32,246 bases of DNA from Vicinamibacteraceae bacterium (GTDB lineage Bacteria > Acidobacteriota > Vicinamibacteria > Marinacidobacterales > Marinacidobacteraceae), in assembly GCA_012271265.1 (NCBI GenBank), contig JAAXGQ010000143.1, forward strand, positions 3,437-35,682, given 5' to 3'. Position numbers and translations under genes: made by a program. The number at the start of each line of letters is the position of its first letter. Position 1 is the first letter of the stretch. This document shows positions 8,701 through 15,982 of this stretch, in pieces. The notes below the pieces were generated by a model that did no database searches, had not been told where the DNA came from, and saw nothing but the letters and a program-made list of their open reading frames with translations.

Positions 8701-9128
8701 AGGGTGATCAGCATGATGGGGACCTGGGAGAAGTCGATGTCCTGGACCCGCGGATCCTCGGCTTCCGGAGGAAGGTCGGGCTTGGCCAGGTCCACCTTCT
8801 CGCGGACGTTGGCGAGGGCGCTTTCCAGGTCCTGGTCCGGGTTGAACTCGACCTCGATGGAAGACAGGCCCTCGCTCGTCGTGGAGCGGATCTCCTTGAC
8901 CCCTGAAATCCCCTGCAGCTCGGTCTCGATGGGGCGGGTGACCAGCGACTCCATGTCCGTCGGGCTCACCCCGGGATAGACGGTGTAGACGATCACGAAG
9001 GGGATCTCGACCTCGGGGAAGGACTCCCGGGGCATCGAGACGTAGACCCCCACCCCGCCGAGGCAGAGGATGAGGATCAGGAAATAGACCGACAGCCGGT
9101 GGCGGATCGCGTAGTCGGTGACGCGCAT
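5703..9128 (-). CDS. RND family efflux pump, inner-membrane transporter (HAE1/AcrB-like)
   Basis: Proton-driven inner-membrane pump of a tripartite efflux system. The 1141-residue protein opens with the typical RND start (first helix about residues 10-30, then P-R-E-x-F-P-E). It has two large periplasmic loops and the TM4 motif GMLVDNAVVIVENIYRH near residue 390. Here the second aspartate of the usual DD pair is Asn, so only one carboxylate remains at that spot. The second half repeats the pattern (E-x-x-x-x-R-x-RP-V-L-L-TA). Between TM6 and TM7, around residues 525-590, there are extra strongly hydrophobic stretches not found in AcrB. GCGGAGGA gives a good ribosome site 6 nt before the ATG. 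The adaptor gene ends 15 nt upstream. Substrate unknown; drug or lipid export is possible, and the sequence is not the metal-type (CusA) branch. Confidence 0.95.
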   Translation of the reverse strand: MRVTDYAIRHRLSVYFLILILCLGGVGVYVSMPRESFPEVEIPFVIVYTVYPGVSPTDMESLVTRPIETELQGISGVKEIRSTTSEGLSSIEVEFNPDQDLESALANVREKVDLAKPDLPPEAEDPRVQDIDFSQVPIMLITLSGPVGVQRLTEVGEEMQDSFEAIPGVNRVQVVGGREREVHVHVDPKRLSFFEVSLSDLVVAVARENRNVPGGEISVGGYEYLVRLPADVIRPEEIGDFVIKVRDGAPVFIRDVADVVYGFEDEATRSRVDREPSVTLTVEKRTGANLVEVADQVNAELAVWDERLPDSISTAVVGDISIEIRRMVNELENNVISGLLLVVGCLMAFVGLRNSFFVGVAIPLSMMASFLVLGWIGYSLNMMVLFSLILMLGMLVDNAVVIVENIYRHREQGDSALVAASRATKEVARPVIASTITTLCAFSPLLIWPGIIGDFMSYLPVTLIIGLSASLVVALIINPTLCAHLMKPPTRKAAGVAGEHPFRRRYRQLLGWALRPGPDAGSRAWFVRNWALPVAFVAFLGAGVALTLGGMFFQTNALMPVVMVFAGLGVAAFVLHGACWLVWAIIRRPLGWRPWVTDRRSGLIWSMCAILVATVGVYAVVGKGVELFPEVEPRQITVSVDMPSGATLEASDGVVSRIEELTDGTTDLKHLIANVGHSGQSVGPSMGGGGTPNQSQVTLYLHERRDRAERNTFQTMEGVREVLAGIVGATIKVDAPQDGPPTGAPVSVRVVGDDMAELTSLAETAQERIRGIDGLVNLDDDLEAGQPEIRIEVDREDAMRSGVNTQLIAATVQTAILGAEASKYRIGEDEHDIRVRLAPEARRSLDDIAELTVPDEDGIPIPIRTVADLKHGSGPAAVRRVDLHRVATIEGDVVRESGRTEGSVREEVAAALDGMEWPAGYHWEFSGANEEEEQATAFLSRAFVIALLLILMVLVTQFDSLILPFAIITSVALSVIGVLWGLILTGTAFGIIMTGIGVISLAGIVVNNAIVLCDFIRQLRERGLSRRDAVIEAGSIRLRPVLLTAVTTVLGLVPLTLGLNLDFFNLSFSTGGESSQFWASMGVAVIFGLTVATVLTLVVVPVTYDSLDSFSDAFASWRAARSARRRTTVAASPALDPTAPA

Positions 9129-9143
9129 CGGAGTCCTCCGCGA

Positions 9144-10271
9144 TCAGCGGTCCGCGGCGACCGCGACCGGTTGCCCGTCGAGGAGGTTGCGGTGACCCTG
9201 CACGATGAGCGTCTCACCCACCTGGAGCCCCGCGAACACGACGACCGCGCCGTCCTGCTCCGGCCCGAGCTCGAGCGGCCGCACAAAGGCCCGGCCCCCG
9301 TCCAGCACGAAGGCGAAGTGGTCGCCGTCGCGCTCCACGAAGACATCGCGCGAGAGCACCACCGCGTCCTCGAAGCGCCGCCGCTCGAGGCGCGTCCGCA
9401 CGATGAGGCCGGAGCGGAGCACGCCGTCCCGGTTGTCCAGCTCGATCTCGGCGGGGAAGTTCCGCCCCGGACTGGCCGCCGCCGGGGCGATGTACCGAAG
9501 CGTGCCCGTGAAGGAGCGGTCCGGATAGGCGTCCATCCATACCTCGGCCGGGCTGCCGACCCGGAACCAGGCGATGTCGTTCTCGGGGATTCCGATCGTC
9601 GCCCGGAGCGCCGCCACATCGTGGACAAGCGCGACCGGACTTCCGGGGGCGAGCACCTCGCCCGGCTCCAGCTCGCGCAGGATCACGACGCCCGCGGTCG
9701 GCGCGCGAATCTCCGAACGGGCGTAGCGCAGCCGCGCGGAGTCGGCCCGGGCTTCTTCGCGCTTCAGGGCGGCACGCGCCGAGGTCAGTTCCTGCTCGGG
9801 AGCCGCTTCGCGGGCGACGAGCTGTTCCAGGCGGTCGAAGTCGGACCGGGCGGCCTCGAGGTCAGCCTCGGCTTCGGCGAGATCGGCCTGGAGGAGATCG
9901 GAACCGATGCGGGCCAGCAGCTGGCCGGCCGCGACCCGGTCGCCCTTGTCGAAGAAGACATCTTCCACGGCGCCCCCCAGTTCGGAAGCGACGAGGACCT
10001 CCGCCCGGGGTTCAAGGCGGCCGGAGATTTCCAGGTAGTCCACCAGCAGCTCGGGAGCGATGGGGGCCGTCCGCACCAGGGTCCGGGGCTCGGCCGCTTC
10101 GGCCGCGGCCTCCGCTTCCTCCGACGCGAGGTCTTCGGCAGCAAACCCGGCGTCTCCGCCGCAAGCCGCGGCGGCGAGCGCGAGAACCGCGGCGCCGGGG
10201 AGCAGCGGGGAAGCGGAAATGCCGGGACCCGCGGGTGGCGGGGACCCCTCTGGTTCGCTGGCGGCAATCAC
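9144..10271 (-). CDS. Efflux RND periplasmic adaptor (membrane fusion protein), lipoprotein
   Basis: Bridges the inner-membrane pump and outer-membrane channel. The 375-residue protein has an N-terminal hydrophobic stretch ending in a lipobox-like AAAC (about residues 35-38), so it is probably lipidated. It continues with a barrel-sandwich hybrid half (V-x-x-V-x-F-x-x-G-D-x-V-x-x-G-Q-x-L around 98-115), a coiled-coil hairpin rich in Ala, Glu and Arg (about 120-185), the returning motif I-R-A-P-x-x-G-V-V, then beta-barrel and membrane-proximal domains. The start is GTG, overlapping the stop of the upstream outer-membrane factor by 4 nt, with GGAG about 9 nt before it. The residues ahead of the hydrophobic stretch are unusually Pro/Gly-rich for a signal peptide, but no better start is visible. 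Confidence 0.93.
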   Translation of the reverse strand: MIAASEPEGSPPPAGPGISASPLLPGAAVLALAAAACGGDAGFAAEDLASEEAEAAAEAAEPRTLVRTAPIAPELLVDYLEISGRLEPRAEVLVASELGGAVEDVFFDKGDRVAAGQLLARIGSDLLQADLAEAEADLEAARSDFDRLEQLVAREAAPEQELTSARAALKREEARADSARLRYARSEIRAPTAGVVILRELEPGEVLAPGSPVALVHDVAALRATIGIPENDIAWFRVGSPAEVWMDAYPDRSFTGTLRYIAPAAASPGRNFPAEIELDNRDGVLRSGLIVRTRLERRRFEDAVVLSRDVFVERDGDHFAFVLDGGRAFVRPLELGPEQDGAVVVFAGLQVGETLIVQGHRNLLDGQPVAVAADR

Positions 10272-11836
10272 CGGCTCTTCTCCGTGGTTTTGTCATCAGG
10301 GGCGGAGCCCCCGGTCTCGTGGTCGGTTGCGTTCGCGGCGTCGGCGGCGCGGCGCGGCGGCTCCGAGAGGACCGAATCAGGCGCGTTGGCCGGAAATCCC
10401 ACGAGGTACTTCATCTCGGCCAGCGCGGCCAGCGCGTCGCGGATGAAGCGCGAGCGATCGAGCTCGACCTCGCGCCGGGTCTGCCGGGCCTCCATCCGCA
10501 GGAAGGTGGTGGCGGCGCCGACCGCGATCTCCTCGGCGACGACCCGCTCCGCCTCGGCCGCCTCTTCGAGGGCGATGGCGGCATCCTCGATTGCTTCGAG
10601 CGCCGCGTTCCAGTCGGCGGCCGCGTTTCGCAGAAGGACCTCCAGCGTGGACTCGAACTCGTTCTGCTGCCACGCCGTCTGCGTGCGCTGGGAGTCGTAG
10701 CGCGCCAGGGTGGCGCGGGTCCCGAAACCGTCGAACAGGTTCCAGGTGACCGAGACTCCGGCGTTCCAGTTGTGGAGCTGCAGGTCGTAAGTGTTCGAGG
10801 GGGTGAAGGTGTTGATGCCGTAGGAGGCCGTGGCCTGGACCTCGGGGAGGGCGTCGGCGGCCGCCATGCCCCGCTCCACGTCGAGCAGCTGCCGGTCGAT
10901 CCTGAAGCGCCGCAGCGCCGGGCGATGTTCGAGGGCCAGCTCGGCGAGCGCTTCCGGGGGCAGGAGCCGGGGCAACGGATCGGGGAGGGCGAGTTCGTGC
11001 AGCACCTCGATCCCCCGGTCCTGGTCGCGGCCCACGAGGGCGTTGATCGCCGCCTGTTCGACCATGATCTCGTCCTCGGCCGCGGCGAGGTCCCGGCGCA
11101 ACCGGGAGAGTTCAACCCGGGCACGGAGCACTTCCAGCCGCTGGGCGGCGCCCAGTTCATGTCGGTCCCGGGCGAGCGTCAGGCCGCGCGCGCGGGTCCG
11201 CACCGCCTCGGCGAGGACATCCCGGGTGCGCAGGCCGAAAAGGTAGTCGATGAGCCTGACTACGGTGTCCCGGGCGATCCCGTTCCGGACCTCGTCGAGG
11301 TCCGCCCGGGCACGGGCGCGGCTGAGGTCCACTCCGCGCATGGCCGGCCGGTAGCTGAAGTCCCACAGCGTCTGCGAAAGGCGGAAGTTCCACAGGTAGG
11401 TCCCGAAGGTGAACGCCCCGAAGGCGGAGGGGTCGCCCCCGCCGAATCCCGCCGCCGCGTCCGGATCGTCAATCAGCCGGGAGAAGAACGGGCTGTTGCG
11501 AAAGCCCGGGTCCCGGGTCTGCGCCGCCTGCAGGTCGAGGTCGAGCTGCGGCAGATACGGGGCCCGAGCTTCCCGCAGGGCGTGGGGAAACTCGTCGAGC
11601 CGCTCCTGCCAGAGCCGCACCTCGGGGTGGAGCAGGGTCGCAACCTCCACCGCCTGCGCCAGGGTGAACCGCAGGACATCCTGGTCCAGAAGAGCGCGGT
11701 AGCGGGCGAGAACGTCGTCGGCACCGCCGGTTGCCGGCAAGTGGGCGGCCGGAGCCTGAGCCGAGGCCCCTCCGGCGGCCAGGACCATCAGCAGGCCCGC
11801 GAGGACCCCCCGGCGGATGAAGGTTGGTTCGGTCAC
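10268..11836 (-). CDS. TolC-family outer-membrane efflux protein
   Basis: Outer-membrane channel of the tripartite pump. From GTG at 11836 the protein has 522 residues, with a basic start, a hydrophobic core and a signal-peptidase-like ASA-QA site (about residue 27). Two repeated alpha-helical hairpin domains follow, each with the family pattern of L-x-x-A-x-x-x-A-x-x-x-x-P-x-x and N-W-N-A-G-V-x-V-x-W-N-L-F-D-G in the beta part. The open frame extends 85 codons further upstream, but that part is Arg/Gly-rich with no signal peptide and lies in a divergent promoter region, so it is excluded. First gene of the efflux operon, followed by adaptor and pump on the same strand. Confidence 0.92.
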   Translation of the reverse strand: MTEPTFIRRGVLAGLLMVLAAGGASAQAPAAHLPATGGADDVLARYRALLDQDVLRFTLAQAVEVATLLHPEVRLWQERLDEFPHALREARAPYLPQLDLDLQAAQTRDPGFRNSPFFSRLIDDPDAAAGFGGGDPSAFGAFTFGTYLWNFRLSQTLWDFSYRPAMRGVDLSRARARADLDEVRNGIARDTVVRLIDYLFGLRTRDVLAEAVRTRARGLTLARDRHELGAAQRLEVLRARVELSRLRRDLAAAEDEIMVEQAAINALVGRDQDRGIEVLHELALPDPLPRLLPPEALAELALEHRPALRRFRIDRQLLDVERGMAAADALPEVQATASYGINTFTPSNTYDLQLHNWNAGVSVTWNLFDGFGTRATLARYDSQRTQTAWQQNEFESTLEVLLRNAAADWNAALEAIEDAAIALEEAAEAERVVAEEIAVGAATTFLRMEARQTRREVELDRSRFIRDALAALAEMKYLVGFPANAPDSVLSEPPRRAADAANATDHETGGSAPDDKTTEKSR

Positions 11837-12107
11837 GTCGCCCGCTCTTTTTCCTGCTTCCTGCTCTTCTCTTTCCGGGGGCGAGACATTCCGCCCGTCG
11901 TGCCCGCTCCGATTCGTTCGTCGCGCCTTGCCGGAAGCCCCGACTCCGCTGCGTGTCGGGGAAACGATCTCGCCTCCTCGCCGGTTCCCCGCCATTGTAG
12001 ACATGTGCCCCCGGCGCCCCCCGCATGACGCCGGCGCTTTCCCGCGCCGCTTTGGTACAGTCGCGGGCCGCGTGTCCCGGGACGGAAACACGTAGGTTTT
12101 CCAGCAT
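11837..12107. promoter_or_regulatory. Divergent intergenic region between efflux operon and antiporter
   Basis: The 271-bp spacer separates the minus-strand efflux operon from the plus-strand antiporter and must contain both promoters. Minus-strand TACAAT (rc of 11994-11999) is a good -10 candidate for the efflux operon, with about 158 nt of leader. Plus-strand TACAGT (12056-12061) could serve the antiporter. Neither has a recognisable -35 box at 16-18 bp, so both are tentative. No regulator gene is adjacent. Confidence 0.35.
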
Positions 12108-13043
12108 TTGACTGTCCTCGCCTGGGTCTTCGCTGTCGTCGGGCTGGCCGGACTCGCGTTCGGGGCCGACTGGCTGGTGGAGGGGGCGTCCGGGCTCGCG
12201 CGCCGCTTCCGGGTCAGTCCGCTGGTGATCGGACTCGCCGTCGTCGCCTATGGCACCTCGGGCCCCGAGATCGCCGCCAGCTTCGTCGCGTCGCTGCGTG
12301 ACAGCCCCGGGCTGGCCGTCGGGAACGTGATCGGCAGCAATGCCGCGAATCTCGGCCTGGCCCTGGGCGTCACCGCGCTGATCCGACCGTTCGCGGTGTC
12401 CCGAGGCCTGCTCCGCCGTGAGTTCCTGCTGATGCTGGCGGTGACGTTCCTGCTCTGGCCGTTGGCGGCGAGCGGCTCCGTGCCCCGGATGGTGGGCGCG
12501 GCGTTCCTCGTCGGGCTCGGCCTCTTCACCGTCTGGTCGATCCGCGCCAGCCGGCGCGCCAACCGCGACCTGCCCGAGGCCGACGGCGAGGACGTTCCCC
12601 GGCTGGGCCGGAGCGCCGCGATCACCGGCCTCGGGCTGCTCGTGGTTCTGGTGGGGGCCGACCTCCTCGTCCGGGGCGGAACCGACATCGCCCGCGAGCT
12701 CGGTGTCTCCGACACCACGATCGGGTTCACCCTGGTCGCGCTCGGCACCTCGCTGCCGGAGCTCGCCACCTCGTTCGCCGCCGCCCGCCGGGGCGAGATC
12801 GAAATGGTCGCCGGCAACGTGATCGGCAGCAACCTGTTCAACGTGCTTGGGGCAATGGGGCTCGCCGCTGTCGCAGCGCCGCTCACCCTCGACCCCAGCC
12901 TGCTCCGGGCGGAGGTGCCGGGCGTGCTGGTGCTGACCGTCTTTACCGGCGTGCTCCTGGCCGCCGGGAAACGGCTCTCCCGCACCGGGGGCGCGCTGCT
13001 GCTGGCAGCCTACGCGGGCTACGCCGCGTTCGTCGTGCTCTGA
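12108..13043 (+). CDS. Ca2+/cation antiporter (CaCA superfamily, YrbG-type)
   Basis: Inner-membrane sodium/calcium-type exchanger of 311 residues, about ten hydrophobic helices in two homologous halves. The alpha repeats are clear: GTSGPEIAASFVAS with GNVIGSNAANLGLALG (about residues 49-85), and GTSLPELATSFAA with GNVIGSNLFNVLGAMG (about 212-250). The acidic residue in each GTS-x-PE motif is the ion ligand in the family; the first repeat has Gly where Leu is usual. The start is TTG at 12108, chosen because it immediately precedes the hydrophobic N-terminus; the ribosome site (GTAGG) is weak. The last ~35 codons are duplicated downstream at 13834-13934. Confidence 0.92.
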   Translation: MTVLAWVFAVVGLAGLAFGADWLVEGASGLARRFRVSPLVIGLAVVAYGTSGPEIAASFVASLRDSPGLAVGNVIGSNAANLGLALGVTALIRPFAVSRGLLRREFLLMLAVTFLLWPLAASGSVPRMVGAAFLVGLGLFTVWSIRASRRANRDLPEADGEDVPRLGRSAAITGLGLLVVLVGADLLVRGGTDIARELGVSDTTIGFTLVALGTSLPELATSFAAARRGEIEMVAGNVIGSNLFNVLGAMGLAAVAAPLTLDPSLLRAEVPGVLVLTVFTGVLLAAGKRLSRTGGALLLAAYAGYAAFVVL

Positions 13044-13052
13044 GTCTCCGCT
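12949..13052 (+). repeat. Direct repeat, copy 1: 3' end of antiporter gene
   Basis: This 104-bp segment comprises the last ~31 codons of the antiporter, its TGA and 9 nt of spacer. It is repeated at 13834-13934 with about 90% identity, one 3-nt in-frame gap and about eight substitutions. The VOC-family gene lies between the two copies on the opposite strand. Confidence 0.88.
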
Positions 13053-13138
13053 GGCGCCAGGCCGGAGCTGCCGATCTCCACCTGCGGGAGGCCGGGCCGT
13101 TTCCCGGGCGAGCGTCGGGCCTCGGGCGGCGGGGCCGG

Positions 13139-13609
13139 TCAGGGGCCGCGGAAGGCGGCCTCGATGGCCGCGATGTCAATGCGGCCCATCGCCATCATGG
13201 CCTCGAAGGCCCGACCGGCGGCGGCCCGGTCGTCCGACATCAGGCACTCGATCAACGCCCGCGGGCAGACCTGCCACGAGACCCCGAACCGGTCGGTCAG
13301 CCACGAGCACCGGCCCCCCTTGCCGCCGTCGGCGGTCAGGACCTCCCAGAGGCGGTCGGTTTCCTCCTGGTCCCGGGTGACCACCGCGATGGAAGCGGCC
13401 TCGGTCGGCGGAAACCCGGGGCCGCCGTTCAGGATCTGGTACGGCGCGCCGCCGAGAGTGAAGTCCACCACGAGGGCCGGTCCGTCCGGCTCCGGGCGAA
13501 AGACGGATTCGATCCGGCTGTCAGGAACCAGCGTGACGTAGAAGCGGGCAGCGGCTTCGCCGCCGTCTTCGAACCAGAGGCAGGTGCGGACGCGGACGTC
13601 CGTGTTCAT
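13139..13609 (-). CDS. VOC/PhnB-like glyoxalase-fold protein
   Basis: Small cytoplasmic protein of 156 residues in the vicinal-oxygen-chelate fold family (PhnB / 3-demethylubiquinone-methyltransferase-like domain). Visible signature: TCLWFEDGGEAAARFYVTLVPDSRI near the N-terminus (about residues 9-33), a central F-T-L-x-G-x-P-Y/F-x-x-L-N-GGP block, W-L-T-D-R-F-G-V-S-W-Q-V-x-P near residue 100, and a C-terminal helical A-x-x-A-M-M-x-M-x-x-I-D-I-x-x-L/I-x-x-A tail. The function of this subfamily is generally unknown. ATG at 13609 has a strong GAGGAGA ribosome site. It is the only minus-strand gene within a plus-strand run and is bracketed by direct repeats of the antiporter tail, pointing to insertion or a local rearrangement. 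Confidence 0.9.
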   Translation of the reverse strand: MNTDVRVRTCLWFEDGGEAAARFYVTLVPDSRIESVFRPEPDGPALVVDFTLGGAPYQILNGGPGFPPTEAASIAVVTRDQEETDRLWEVLTADGGKGGRCSWLTDRFGVSWQVCPRALIECLMSDDRAAAGRAFEAMMAMGRIDIAAIEAAFRGP

Positions 13610-13933
13610 GGAATCTCCTCGCCGAGCATCGGGTCGTGTCCGTGCCAGTCGCCACCTTGATCGAGGCGGCGGAGCCTGGGACCGGGGGGATCGTGCCACG
13701 CGCTCCCGTTTTCCGGCCGCGCGGTCGGTCGCAGCGCGGTCTCGCGGCGCCCTTCCCGGGGTACCCTCTCGCGCGAGCGTCGCCCCTCTTCCCGGGGCGG
13801 CCGTCGGCCCGGGCCCAGGAAGGAAGGGTGCCCGCGTGCTCATGGCCACCGGGAAACGGCTCTGCCGCACCGGGGGCACGCTGCTGCCGGCCCGCGCGGG
13901 CTACGCCCCGTTCGTCGTGCTCCGAGTCTCCGC
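13610..13933. other. Non-coding gap carrying VOC promoter side and duplicated antiporter tail
   Basis: No gene is supported here. 13610-13833 is GC-rich and should hold the VOC-gene promoter, which I cannot define. 13834-13934 is the degenerate copy of the antiporter 3' end. The gap ends exactly at the TTG start of the dehydrogenase gene. Confidence 0.6.
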
Positions 13934-13934
13934 T
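13834..13934 (+). pseudogene. Direct repeat, copy 2: degenerate antiporter 3' fragment
   Basis: Reads VLMATGKRLCRTGG, then AGYAPFVVL, against VLLAAGKRLSRTGG and AGYAAFVVL at the end of the antiporter. The original TGA has become CGA. The copy has no start and cannot make an antiporter. It abuts the start codon of the 2-hydroxyacid dehydrogenase, whereas copy 1 is followed by unrelated sequence. The copy 2 side therefore probably preserves the ancestral antiporter-dehydrogenase junction with an 8-9 nt spacer. Confidence 0.85.
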
Positions 13935-14947
13935 TGCCCGAAACACTGCCGCCGGTCGCGTTCGCCGAGCGCCCGCCCGCGGTGGTGCGCCAGATCGCCC
14001 GGACGGTGCTCACCGGATTCGACGTGCGGATCCCGGAGTCGAACGACCCGCGAGCCATCGGAGCAGCGCTGCGGGAGAGCGGCGTGCTCCTCGCGCGGGG
14101 ACGACCCGTGGGCGCCGCCGAACTCGACATCGCCGGCGCGAAGCTCGTCGTCGTGCTGGGCCGCCTGCCGATCGGTCTGGACGAGGATGCAGCCAGCGAC
14201 CGGGGCGTGACGATCCGCACGATTCCCCATCCGGGCGCCATCGTCGTCGCCGACCACACGCTCGCGCTCATGCTGGCCGTGGCGCGACGTATCGTCGAGG
14301 GCGACCAGGGCGTCCGCGTCGGCGCCTACCGCGGGCGCGGCCTGGAGCCGCAGCGCACGACGGAGCGGTCCTATGCCTTCAACTGGCTGGCGCGGCGCGA
14401 CATCGTGGCCCTCGAAGGCCGCCACCTCGGGCTGATCGGCTTCGGCGCCATCGGGCAGGAGACGGCCCGCCGCGCGCGGGGTTTCGGCATGCAGGTGCGG
14501 TACCTGCGCCGCACCCCCCTGCCGGACCGCTGGAACCGCGCCCTGGGCGTCGAACCGGCCGCTTCGCTCGATGAGATCCTGGTCACGTCGGACGTGGTGA
14601 GCCTGCACTGTCCACACACCCGGGAGACCGAGAACCTGCTCGACGCCGCCGCGCTGGACCGGATGAAGCCGGGCGCCATCCTCATCAACACCGCCCGGGG
14701 CGCGCTGGTGGACGAAGCCGCCCTGGTGGAGCGGCTCCGGGGCGGCCGGCTCGGGGGCGCCGGCCTCGATGTCTTCCGCGAGGAGCCGGTTCCGGCCCAC
14801 CACCCGCTCCTCGCCGCGCCCAACACCGTGCTCGCCCCGCACACCGGCGGGGCCGGAGCGGGCGGCCAGCGGGAGCTGTTCGCCCGCGCCGCCACGATCA
14901 TCCGCGCCCACTTCGGGGAGGGGGCGCCGGGAGAAGCCGCCGCATGA
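13934..14947 (+). CDS. D-isomer-specific 2-hydroxyacid dehydrogenase
   Basis: Cytoplasmic NAD(P)-dependent oxidoreductase of 337 residues in the PGDH/glyoxylate reductase family, interconverting a 2-oxoacid and a D-2-hydroxyacid. The catalytic triad is visible: Arg255 in INTARGALVDE, Glu284 in DVFREEP, His303 in LAPHTGG. The nucleotide-binding loop is G169-F-G171-A-I-G174. After the second strand the sequence is YLRRT, with arginines in place of the usual acidic residue, which suggests NADP(H) preference. The start is TTG directly after the duplicated antiporter tail; no ribosome site is visible, so the exact N-terminus is uncertain. It overlaps the next gene by 4 nt (ATGA), tying it to the deacylase. 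Confidence 0.92.
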   Translation: MPETLPPVAFAERPPAVVRQIARTVLTGFDVRIPESNDPRAIGAALRESGVLLARGRPVGAAELDIAGAKLVVVLGRLPIGLDEDAASDRGVTIRTIPHPGAIVVADHTLALMLAVARRIVEGDQGVRVGAYRGRGLEPQRTTERSYAFNWLARRDIVALEGRHLGLIGFGAIGQETARRARGFGMQVRYLRRTPLPDRWNRALGVEPAASLDEILVTSDVVSLHCPHTRETENLLDAAALDRMKPGAILINTARGALVDEAALVERLRGGRLGGAGLDVFREEPVPAHHPLLAAPNTVLAPHTGGAGAGGQRELFARAATIIRAHFGEGAPGEAAA

Positions 14948-15975
14948 CGCACACCTCCGAACCACTCCGGGTCGGCCCGCTCGCCGCCTTGCCCGGCGAG
15001 CGCGCCGCCGGCTTCGTCCCGGCCATCGGGCGAGTGGACGGCTCCTCGCTCGGCTTTCCGGCGATGCTCGTGAACGGCGTCCGGCCGGGGCCGGTCCTCC
15101 TCCTCGACGGGGGCATCCACGGGGACGAACAGGAAGGCATCCTGGCGGTGGCGGAGTTCCTCCGCGACCTCGACCCGGGCGCCCTCTCCGGCGCGGTGAT
15201 CGGCGTGCCCGCAATGAACGTGGGCGCGTTCGAGGCCATGTCCCGGGGGAACCCGAGGGACAGCCACACCCACGACATGAACCGGATCTACCCCGGGCGG
15301 GAGAGCGGCTACCTCACCGACCGCGTGGCCGCGACGCACGCCCGGACCGTCGCCGCGATCGCCGACATCGAGATCACGATCCATTCCGGCGGCAACATCT
15401 GTTATCTGGCGGAGGCGATCTTCACCACCGAAGGCGACCCCCTCGGGCTCGAACTCGCCCAGGCGATGGGGCCGGACTGGAAGATCGTGCTCGACTCCCC
15501 GCACCCGGTGGGCTCCCCGATGGCAGCGATGACTCCGGCCGGCAAGCCCGCGATCACCGTCGAGCTCGGCGGCAGCGCCGCCACCATGCCGGAGCGGTTG
15601 CGCGACAACGTGGACACCCTGAAGCGGGCGCTCGCCAACGTCTGCCGCCACTATGGACTGCTCGACGGCGATCCCGCCTACGCGCCCAGCCTGTGGCGGG
15701 GCCATCAGGACGTGGTCATGGCCGGACAGAGCGGCATCCTGAGCCCCGGAGGGGGCCTCGCCGAGGCCCGACTCAAGCAGCCGATCACCAGGGGAGAAAC
15801 CCTTCTCCAGATCCACGACCTCTTCGGCGAACCGCTCGAAGATCTGAACGCGCCCTGCGACGGCGTGCTCTTCGGGTTCCGGACCTACCCCTCCACAACC
15901 GCCGGTGACTGGGCGCTCTTCTGCGGCAACGCTTCGCTCGTGGACGTGTCACCGCCGGCTCGCCGCGCCGCCTGA
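14944..15975 (+). CDS. Succinylglutamate desuccinylase/aspartoacylase-family (M14-like) deacylase
   Basis: Zinc hydrolase of 343 residues expected to cleave an amide bond, typically removing an acyl group from an N-acyl amino acid. Family metal and active-site residues are visible: H59-G-D-E62 in GGIHGDEQEG, Arg114 in DMNRIYPG, His147 in TIHSGG and Glu207 in TVELGG. The C-terminal ~90 residues look like the beta-rich domain found in AspA/AstE relatives (G-x-L-x-P, V-x-x-G-x-x-L-x-x-I-x-D). ATG overlaps the dehydrogenase stop; the DUF819 gene begins 7 nt after its stop. Specific substrate cannot be read from sequence: ectoine-pathway DoeB belongs to the same superfamily, but no other ectoine gene is present. 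Confidence 0.9.
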   Translation: MTHTSEPLRVGPLAALPGERAAGFVPAIGRVDGSSLGFPAMLVNGVRPGPVLLLDGGIHGDEQEGILAVAEFLRDLDPGALSGAVIGVPAMNVGAFEAMSRGNPRDSHTHDMNRIYPGRESGYLTDRVAATHARTVAAIADIEITIHSGGNICYLAEAIFTTEGDPLGLELAQAMGPDWKIVLDSPHPVGSPMAAMTPAGKPAITVELGGSAATMPERLRDNVDTLKRALANVCRHYGLLDGDPAYAPSLWRGHQDVVMAGQSGILSPGGGLAEARLKQPITRGETLLQIHDLFGEPLEDLNAPCDGVLFGFRTYPSTTAGDWALFCGNASLVDVSPPARRAA

Positions 15976-15982
15976 TTCCGCC

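Noticed and set aside
6477-8906. An 809-codon plus-strand open frame opposite the RND pump
   Set aside because: Antisense to a strongly conserved transporter; His/Asp/Arg-rich composition typical of reverse-frame artefacts in high-GC DNA.
11837-12091. An 85-codon upstream extension of the TolC-like gene
   Set aside because: The extension lacks homology, hides the signal peptide and consumes the divergent promoter region.
14944-15975. Assignment of the deacylase as DoeB (ectoine degradation) or AstE
   Set aside because: The metal-site motif is shared by the whole superfamily; no doeA, doeC/D or ast genes are in the window, so the substrate cannot be named.
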